Source of the DNA: Adiantum capillus-veneris
Taxonomy: Eukaryota > Streptophyta > Polypodiopsida > Polypodiales > Pteridaceae
DNA: 64,000 bases
Direction of reading: 5' to 3'
Assembly (NCBI GenBank): GCA_014529385.2
Contig: JABFUD020000234.1
Coordinates: 1 to 64,000 of the forward strand
In this document: positions 56,540 to 64,000 of the stretch, one piece after another
Numbering within the stretch: position 1 is the first letter of the stretch
Layout: each line of letters begins with the position of its first letter
Translations under genes and position numbers: made by a program
The notes under the pieces: model-generated
The model's input: only the letters and a program-made list of their open reading frames with translations
What the model was told of the DNA's origin: nothing
The model's database searches: none

Positions 56540-57314
56540 CCTCATATATTCAAACCCCAATCTCATGTAATCCTTTTACACATCAATGTATTATGACCTT
56601 GCATTAATCTTGTCTCGTCTCAATTGCTTCTTTGGGTTAATATCACTCATTAATGCCTCCATGAATGACTAACTCTAAAAACCCTTAGCTTAATGCTAAT
56701 TACAAACTAACCTAGCCCAATGCATAGCTGTAGGATCTATGTAATAATCCAATCCCTTTCACCCCTACATATGCAAGTTGGTTGTGGTATGCATGTTAAT
56801 AGATCCATCAAACACACTCACTAGGTCATGTGCTTGATCTGCAAGGCCAACCTTTCCAAGCTATGAAAGCAATACATCACACGATGCTGCCATGGGTTCA
56901 TGTGCTAAGAAGATGCCAGGAGAGCTTAGAGCTAGAGTCTTGTGAAAGTGAGAAATGAACTTTAAAAACTTAGAAAGTGACTTATATACCCAAAGTCACT
57001 TTTAAATTTATAAAAACCTCAAATATAAAGAAAAATAAAATCCTGTGACAAAACAACACAAGACACCATAAGAAATTGTTGGCATTCACAATCAAATCCA
57101 GTTAAATATTTTTGTTTGAAAACTTGTTAGAAAATAAAATGCTCCTGAAATTTTTAAAAATGAGCAATAATGCATAGAGATGAGATGCAAGACACCGTAT
57201 CTATTGACAAAAGCAAATTCACATCGATTACAAGCTTTTACACAATGTCCTCATAAAGAGAACCTTTTTCTTTTCTAAACCAAAAACTTTGTAATTGACA
57301 AAAAAGAGGCACAA
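54866..57314. repeat. Mostly non-coding; weak gene remnants and (CT)n tract
   Basis: A minus-strand sense around 55480-55680 (EEVLSITHFACSGSEGSSIS, IAKTLGLRENVSLSLLAIYA, then TGA) and frames at 55086-55391 (+) and 55674-55901 (-) hint at an old gene, but no family is recognised. A pure (CT)n run spans 56495-56537. The rest shows nothing. Confidence 0.35.
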
Positions 57315-57560
57315 CTAGGGCAATGTATATCTTAGATTGAGATACCTACAAAGATGGCCAAGGTGCCAGTCATTATTCACAAAGATGTCATGCACCACAT
57401 TATTATGGAGACATATTTGAAGATCTACAATTTCTCTAGCAGCAACATCAAAGTCCGAGTGTCTCCCACACTCCCATTCTTTGCTTCTACCTTCTATAGG
57501 TAAAGACAATTGATAAGTTTTGCTTTGTGATATGGTATCTAAACACCAATTTCTTCCCAA
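57315..57560 (-). other. Unidentified minus-strand open frame
   Basis: 81 codons: NWCLDTISQSKTYQLSLPIE, SDFDVAAREIVDLQICLHNN, NDWHLGHLCRYLNLR. Composition is protein-like and unlike the AT-rich flanks, but no family is recognised. It may be an exon fragment. Confidence 0.25.
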
Positions 57561-59102
57561 TTACACAACACTTAATGTTATCATCTTGGTGGTTGACCAC
57601 CTTCATTTCCTATGAAGCTGCAAGGAATTTGTTCATTGCACCATCTCCTTTGTAGATTCACATTGTTGGTGTCCCATGGACTGTATACAATCAAAATATA
57701 TACACAAACACATGAAGAGACATAAACCATGTTACCATTTCTTTGTGTGACCCAAGGTGCACTTCATGGTTGCATGCACATCCACCTCCATTCTCCTTTT
57801 GGTTGTTCCTATCAATGCATTGTCTAACATAGGCCATTCCAAATTCTCCTAGCTTTGTGAGTGAATGGGAGATATATTGCCATACTCATTTTGCTTAAGC
57901 ATGAGATATATATGGCTATAAAAAAAGATGTCCCATGAGAAAAGCTTAGAGTATAGACACCCGTCATATACCAAACTTTCAACTTCCACTTGGATGGCTT
58001 GAAAGGTCTCTATACAAGATTCTATCGGTGCCCACTCTACAAAAATAGATGGAAAAATATGAGCAAGAATGAACAAAAAACATATATCAAGCACACATTT
58101 GAAGAAACCTATGCGATGAAAGTAGAAAATAAACTATATTAAGTATTTAAAGAGAGGGGGATGTATAATTTGTAGGAAACCTTGGTGGAGTTAATGTTGT
58201 CCCTAGCTTCAATTGAGAAGATATATACATATGTTGCACCTTTGCTAGCTGTTTATCGTCTTGAGTTTGCTTGAGCTCCATGATTCTTCCCTTCTAGTGG
58301 TGTGCTCAAGAAGCTATGTGTCTCCTTGTGACCTTATGTGCACCTCTCAAACTTGTAACCTTGTGTGCACCTCCTAAACTTGGTCGCCTTGTCACCCACA
58401 TAAATCATTTGTAGTAGATATTAACCCAACAACCGCTATCGTCTTGTACATTGTTGCAAGGAATCGAGTCAATAACACTCCTAAGTTGTTGAGCACATGA
58501 GGATTCCATGGTAGGAGTTAGTATCATTTACTCAAATAAATTTATGATTAGTTCATGCACACTCATGTTTTTGGTTGCACAAAGAGCAAGGTTAGAAGGT
58601 ATACAAAGATGGCCAATGTCACCGCTATGAATCTCCACCTACAAGTTGGCTCATTAGTGATATGGTAAGCATAGCTATGAGAAGATAGGATACAAAATAC
58701 TTCTTACCTAACAAAGCACCCAAGGAAGCTTAATGGTCTTACCAAGTAGTGCTTCGGTGCATAAGAAGAGATGAAATCTTCAAAAAGAACTTGTGCTATG
58801 AGGGAATACCATTTGAGGGAACTTGTGCTATGGGGGAATACCATTTGAGAGTTGAATGGGGAAGAAAGAGGATGGAAAACTATTGAGGAATTAAATTTGC
58901 TCAAGAGTGAAGCTCAAATATACACCTTTAGGGAGAGATGTGAAGTGAGGTTCATGGAGCAGTGAAGAGCTTCAATAGATGGTGGCTACCATTGAAGAGA
59001 ATGTAGCAAGCTTGAGGAGGTACTGCAAGAACCTTTTGGGAGGGAAAAGTGACATTGAAGAAGGAGATGAAATTTGCAAGGTGGAATGGATAGAGATCGT
59101 AC

Positions 59103-59104
<2 letters not shown>
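57561..59104. other. No clear gene; 32-bp tandem duplication
   Basis: Two copies of a 32-bp unit starting GAACTTGTGCTATGRGGGAA at 58788-58819 and 58820-58851. A frame from 58979 (MVATIEENVASLRRYCKN) runs into the GA tract and is not convincing. Nothing else is supported. Confidence 0.4.

Positions 59105-59156
<52 letters not shown>
59105..59156. repeat. (GA)n microsatellite
   Basis: Pure GA run of about 52 bp. The Arg/Glu-rich and Leu/Ser-rich frames across it are repeat by-products. Confidence 0.95.
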
Positions 59157-59159
<3 letters not shown>

Positions 59160-59814
59160 TGACCATAACATTTTTGGAGGGACCCTCTTTTAGAAGAGAG
59201 GGGGAGACATTGATAGCCACTACCTAAAGAGAGAAAGGATTTGTTTTTAGCCCAACTTTTTAGAAAAAGGTTCAAATTTTTTATTTATAAGATATTTTCT
59301 CATTAGAAGATTACAAGTTCAACCACTTACTTTTAGGCCCTGCCATACCCACCATTTCAATTCACATGGTATCCACCCATTTTCACATTCCATAATCCCA
59401 TCTTTAATCCCATGGAAAATATTTCTAATGCTCCTTCATTTGCCTTCAAGAACAATCATGACGTCAGAGTGCATGGCCCTTTGGGGTTGACTGGGAATGC
59501 ACCAAGCTTCTAATTATGAGGGAGCACACCTTAAGGCTAGAACCGAGTGTATAGGGTGCAAGTAGAGGCAATAAAAATTAATAGTGCAGTATAAGTGCAA
59601 TCATATGCTAATTATAGTATATAACATACATTTAGTGAGTAAAATATGATAGATATTGGTAGACAATGAGAATCAACACATACCTTATGTTAAATTAAAT
59701 GAATATAATAAGATTTGTACAGCATGCAAACAAAATTGACCTTTGATAATCACCAAAATATATGAAACCTTGGGTATCCTGAGCAATGGTACCAGAACAT
59801 GCTGAATAGCCATT
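59157..59814. other. No gene seen
   Basis: AT-rich; only short frames without motifs. Confidence 0.5.
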
Positions 59815-60163
59815 GTGTGGCCTTCCTCTAACTGACATAAATTGATCACAAGTTGTCCATGTTGCAACCATTAGAATCCAACCCCTTGTAGCCGATCTCG
59901 CTAAAAAACACTTCATTGCTTCTTCTTCCCCTTTGTTGCTTCTTCTTTCCCTTGAGTCCTGAGCATGAGAAGCTGTGTGAAGCTCTTATTACTCCCTTTG
60001 CTTTTTCAAGAGAAAGAATGAGAGAATCCTTATAAAAAGCCTCCTTCTTTTGCTACGTCCTCTTCCACAATAAGATCATCAGAGAGAAAAAGAAACACTC
60101 CTATATCCTCTTCTTATTCTTCTTCACTTCGGAGTTCTTCCTCCTTGAGTACCATAGCGAGAG

Positions 60164-60207
<44 letters not shown>

Positions 60208-60712
60208 TAGCTTTTGGCGTTGCCAATCCACGGCTTAATTTCTTCATAATAACTAGAAATTTACACTTTCAAATCAAAAACTAAGCATAGGCGGGGTATT
60301 GGGGCATCATTGCTAAGCATTTAGATGCATTCTAGGTCGAAAACGACTAGGTCAAAAATCCATTGCTGTTAATAATCGCGATTTTGGCACTTGACCTAAA
60401 GTGGGATTTGAGAACATGAGCATATGTGCTTAGGTCTTATAAACATGCCCTAGAAGTTTCATTACGTTTGGATGTCGTTTGATGTTGCAACGGATGTGAT
60501 TTGTTTGTCGATGAGCGATTGGCTTTTAGTGATTTCTGTCACTTGAGTGTAGCATGAGTTAGATGCGAGTTGTTAGTTGTTTTCCTAGAGATTGACACCC
60601 TCTTGTAGCCTCTATGCACTAGTCGAGTCAGCTTCATCCCATGGATTGACAATTCAATCGTGGTTCTCTCTAATATTGCAATAAGATAGTGAGGTTAGAC
60701 ACACGTCCCACA
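59815..60712 (+). repeat. 5' LTR of element C (left end estimated)
   Basis: From about 60210 to 60712 it matches LTR A (about 9950-10447), ending GTCCCACA. TATA (TTATAAAAAGCC) near 60031 lies 680 bp from the end, as in LTR A. The left end is set only by that analogy. A (GA)n run at 60157-60205 replaces part of the LTR A sequence. Confidence 0.65.
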
Positions 60713-60714
60713 TT

Positions 60715-60737
60715 TGGCGCTGCTGCCGGGGATCGAA
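60715..60737 (+). other. Primer-binding site, tRNA-Asp type
   Basis: TGGCGCTGCTGCCGGGGATC followed by GAA equals the complement of the plant tRNA-Asp(GTC) 3' end (TGGCGCCGTTGCCGGGGATC) with two mismatches. It begins two bases after the LTR end. This fixes the LTR boundary for the whole A/C family. Confidence 0.85.
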
Positions 60738-61303
60738 GAAACCTTAACTAAGAAAAAAAACGAGCGTCTTGTGAAGTTATCCTTTAACTTCCTCTAGGAT
60801 CGCCTAGAGTTCAAAAATTTCTTTTAGAAACCGCATAGCCTAAGATTGTCATTTTTTGCTGTGTAGAGATAGCTTGGAAATAATCGTACTTGCTGAGTGC
60901 CTTTAGGATTGTACGATTGTAGAAATAGATTAGGATTTTAAGGATGATTGATAGACGAGATAAGTCTTAAGATCAATGCTCAAAAAACCATAAAAGACAA
61001 GAAAACGAGTGTTCGAGGACACTTTCCACAAGAGGTACAAATTTCAAGAGTTGGCCAAAACTCAGATTATTTAATTTTTCTTGATATTTTAGGCCAAATT
61101 AAGTTTTGACTTGATTCATAGGCTTAGAATAGACCATAAAGAGACTGTCCTTGAAAAAATTGCAAAAATTGGTTCATTTCAAGCCTGAAGTTAATAATCG
61201 CAATTATTAACTTTTAGCTCAAATTTGACCAAGGTTCTTACCATTGACTCATTGCATGTGTACAAACAACTTTTGTAAAGGCATGAAGGTGCCGCGGAAA
61301 GCG
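60738..61303 (+). other. Leader of element C
   Basis: Non-coding. It contains the palindrome-like TTAATAATCGCAATTATTAA at 61191-61210, related to those at 5.4-6.0 kb. It is interrupted by the minus-strand copia element. Confidence 0.55.
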
Positions 61304-61491
61304 TGTGCGAGAGAGAGAGAGAGAGAGAACTGCTTTGGGTGGAGCGCACAGCAACGTTATCTTGTTGTTGCAGGTCCTTATTCTGTTGTAATAAAGAATA
61401 AGTGTATACATGGTTAAGTTAGTAGATGGGTTAGTAGTAACTGGGATGTCCGGCCAATTGGCCTAAATCCCAACAAACTCCCACTTGAAGG
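61304..61491 (-). repeat. Copia 3' LTR (about 172 bp) and polypurine tract
   Basis: Minus strand: purine-rich TTCAAGTGGGAGTT (61476-61491), then TGTTGGGATTTAGGCC from 61475 to ...TCTCGCACA at 61304. TG...CA ends. A (GA)n run (61309-61329, CT on the minus strand) sits at its 3' end. The right edge is sure; the 61304 end is chosen by the terminal CA. Confidence 0.7.
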
Positions 61492-61544
61492 CCAACGCAG
61501 CCCAAGTGACTTGGTATGTACAACCATGAAGCAATCTAGTGGCT

Positions 61545-62340
61545 TCAACCTATACCCATCAACTCATTGCAATGTGTAAACCGCTCCAAAGCTAAGCCTT
61601 TCATCAAAGCATCTGCTGGGTTGTCGTCAGTGTGTACCTTGACCAAATCAACGAGCTTTTTGGTCAAGAAATCTCTCACGAGATGATACCTGACTTCAAT
61701 GTGTTTTGATTTGGAGTGAAACATGGGATTCCTTGCCAATGCAAGAGCACTTTGACTATCACAATATATCACTAGAGTCTCATCAATGCCAAGATTTCTG
61801 ACCAAGCAAGATAACCATACAGCCTCTTTACTTGCATCCGACAATGCAACGTACTCTGCTTCCGTAGTGGAAGACGACGTACAATCTTGAAGACATGACC
61901 TCCAAGATACTGCTCCTCCAACAAATATGAAGACATAACTAGATGTCGATCTCCTATTGTCGACACAACCCGCATAGTCTGCATCCGCATAATCCACGAT
62001 GGATGAATCATTGTTCCCGAAGCGTAAACACCTGCCGGCCGTACCTTTGAGGTACCTAAGAATGTGCTTCACTGCTTCCCAATGCTTGCTGCAAGGATTT
62101 GCCATATATCGACTCACCACTCCCACTGCAAAAGCAATGTCTGGTCTTGTGGCCACCATAATATACATGAGACTGCCCACTGCTGAAGAATATGGTACCT
62201 TAGCCATTTCAGCTCTCTCAACATCAGATTTGGGTGCATCTTCCTTGCTGAGTTTCAAGAATGCCTGCATTGGGGTACTCAATGCTTTCCCCCCCTGCAT
62301 ATTGAAACGCTGCAAAACTTTCTCAATGTATGTTCTTGAG
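61545..62340 (-). pseudogene. Ty1/copia RNase H and end of reverse transcriptase
   Basis: Unbroken frame of 256 codons: STPMQAFLKLSKEDAP, PYSSAVGSLMYIMVATRPDI, ILRYLKGTAG, DYADADYAGCVDNRRSTSSY, TEAEYVALSDASKEAVWLSC, IYCDSQSALALARNPMFHSK, SKHIEVRYHLVRD. These are the standard copia RNase H signatures with the D, E, D residues kept. It ends shortly before the polypurine tract. It joins the upstream RT through a one-base shift near 62330. Confidence 0.9.
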
Positions 62341-63178
62341 ATAACTCAAGAATATGACGTTTGCGAACTCTTCTGATTCGCATGCCAAGAAAGTCTGTAG
62401 CATCCCCCAAATCTTTCATTGCAAAATTATTGCTAAGTGTTTTCTTAAAGTTGGCAATTTCCGCAATGGATTACCCAGCTATAAGCATGTCATCAACATA
62501 CAAAACTAAAATGATCATCAAGCCATCATCTAGTTTTCTTGTGTACAAGCAGTGATCCTCTTTGCTCCTTTTATATCCTTGAGACCTCATACATGCATCA
62601 AATTTATGGTACCATTGCCTTGAACCCCTTGAACCCTGCTTTAAGCCATAAAGTGCCTTTTTGAGCTTACATACTAGCTCCTCACGAGATGCATTCTCCT
62701 GTACAAACCCTTCAGGCTGCTGCATGTAAACGTCCTCATCGAGATCCCCGTGAAGAAATGCTGTCTTCACATCCATTTGGACAAGTTCCATGTCCTCAAT
62801 CGCTACAAGACCAAGTATGGTTCTAACCACAGGCGAGAATATTTCATCAAAATCGACTCCCTTTTGCTGTTTGAACCCTTTGGCTATAAGTCTAACCTTG
62901 TACTTTGGATTTGGATCACCTGAGATAAATTTCTTCTTGTAAACCCATTTGCAAGGTAAAGCTTTCGCATCATTTAGCAGCTCTACCAAGTCCCAAGTGT
63001 CATTAGCCAGAATCGACGAGTTATACTCAGATTCCATATCCTGCTCCCACTTCACCACATCATCCGTCATCATGGCTTCTTGGTAGCAACTTGGCTCACC
63101 GCAATCGGTCAACATGATGTAATCAACACCTGGCTCGAAACGCGCAGGTGGATGAGAGAATCTAGTAGACCGTCTCAC
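62341..63178 (-). pseudogene. Ty1/copia reverse transcriptase
   Basis: WDLVELLNDAKALPCKWVYK, KYKVRLIAKGFKQQKGVDFD, EIFSPVVRTILGLVA, QMDVKTAFLHGDLDEDVYMQ, LKKALYGLKQGSRGSRQWYH and the catalytic LVLYVDDMLIAG, followed by TAA near 62472. The active site is intact. The stretch after SPVVR seems to lack a few residues of the usual ..TSIR.. segment. Otherwise one of the least decayed coding regions here. Confidence 0.9.
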
Positions 63179-63545
63179 TCCTTGACCATGCTATCCGCTC
63201 CCTCTGGAGCATTGCTAGTGGAAGGTACATCACTAGCCCGCTGAGTTGATTTCACTGTCTTTGAGGCAACATCCTCAAAAGTGACTCTTTGAATTTCTAT
63301 TTCCTTGATAGGTTGTTTATGCATCTTCGACTCATTGAAGATCACATCTGAACTACGGATGACTCGACAAGATTCTGGGTGCCAGAGACGATATCCATCT
63401 CTCCATTTGCACCATATCCAATGAGAATACATTTGTGTGACTTTGGCTCTAACTTCTGTCGAAGTTGTTTAGGCACGTGAGCATAAGCTTCACAACCAAA
63501 AACACGTAGATGGTCATAGTGGGGCTTACGTTTAGACCATAACTC
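63179..63545 (-). pseudogene. Copia integrase-to-RT connection
   Basis: Decayed frames with the typical connection motifs: HVPKQLRQKLEPKSHKCI followed by a GYG/GANGE-like segment and a basic/acidic linker (QPIKEIEIQRVTFEDV). Several frameshifts and stops. Confidence 0.7.
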
Positions 63546-64000
63546 TTATGGAATCTCATAATTCAATGGCGTACTAGGCGAACAATTTATAATGTGCACT
63601 GCAGTCAAGACGGCTTCTGCCCAAAAGCCTTGTGTGAGATTTGCCCTAGAAAGCATGGCTATGACTCTTTCCTGAATCGTACGATTCATGCCCTCAGCAA
63701 CTCCATTCCGAGCTGGTGTGTATGGTGCAGTAAACTGCCTTTTAATCCCCCTTTCAACATAGAAATTGTCAAACTCCTTGGAGACATACTCTCCACCGTT
63801 GTCAGTTCGCAACCTCTTGAGTTTCTTCCCATACTGATTCTCAACGAGTGCTAAAAATTTCTGGAACACAGGAAGAACTTGATCCTTATGTTTCAAAGGA
63901 TATGCCCACACCTTTCGAGTAGAGTCATCTATGAATGTCACAAAATAGCTGCCCCCCCTAGAGATTTGGTTGACATAGGACCACAAACATCACTATGCAC
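63546..64000 (-). pseudogene. Ty1/copia integrase core (runs off the window)
   Basis: VTFIDDSTRKVWAYPLKHKD, LKRLRTDNGGEYVSKEFDNF, GIKRQFTAPYTPARNGVAEG, MNRTIQERVIAMLSRANL, FWAEAVLTAVHIINCSPSTP. The D, D, E residues are present. A G-run at about 63954-63960 (plus CCCCCCC) appears to carry a one-base indel: VHSDVCGPMSTKSLGG upstream is in another frame. The gag and 5' LTR lie beyond 64000. Confidence 0.9.

Noticed and set aside
58952-59275. Leu/Ser-rich and Arg/Glu-rich frames
   Set aside because: Produced by the pure GA tract at 59105-59156.

Overview
This window looks like plant nuclear DNA from a large, repeat-rich genome. The evidence is decayed Ty3/gypsy and Ty1/copia elements with plant-type primer-binding sites, GT-AG introns, many long (GA)n and (CA)n tracts, tandem minisatellites and almost no intact genes. 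I cannot name the species. A seed-free plant such as a fern would fit the style of the elements, but that is only an impression.

Layout. 1-930 is the tail of an RT-less retroelement (retropepsin plus 'WVPK' repeats). 3.2-10.4 kb holds an LTR start, a long leader with repeated palindromes, a broken gag-like reading frame without reverse transcriptase (element A) and its 900-bp 3' LTR. 10.4-12.7 kb is the 3' half of a chromodomain-bearing gypsy element. 12.7-20.4 kb is element D: gag, two retropepsin-like domains, 'WVPK' repeats, polypurine tract and LTR, again without RT. 20.4-26.7 kb is a minisatellite field built on a 50-bp unit, interrupted by remains of an unknown gene. 26.9-33.2 kb is a separate gene cluster: a gene of unknown function with an E2F-like promoter site, a spliced Ulp1-type protease, a broken histone-H3-like gene with a long acidic tail, and a small coiled-coil gene. 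Three arrays of inverted repeats sharing one core motif lie between or beside these genes. 33.5-37.8 kb holds short tandem repeats, another 'WVPK' tail with polypurine tract and LTR, and a small intact acidic ORF. 37.8-42 kb is mostly non-coding. 41.8-45.7 kb has three LTRs of one general design and a second copy of the element A C-terminal domain. 45.7-47.8 kb is a decayed DDE-transposase-like gene. 48.2-49.6 kb holds LTR and PBS fragments, one tandemly duplicated and one inverted. 49.6-54.9 kb is a minus-strand gypsy element from its 5' LTR to a truncated integrase. 54.9-59.8 kb is largely featureless. 59.8-61.3 kb is an LTR, tRNA-Asp PBS and leader, interrupted by a minus-strand copia element that runs off the window end.

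The strongest candidates for something new are the 27-33 kb cluster (H3-like protein, Ulp1-like protease, coiled-coil protein and matching hairpin arrays) and a small hairpin that covaries between four element families just before the polypurine tract. All homology calls come from reading motifs by eye; no search was run.
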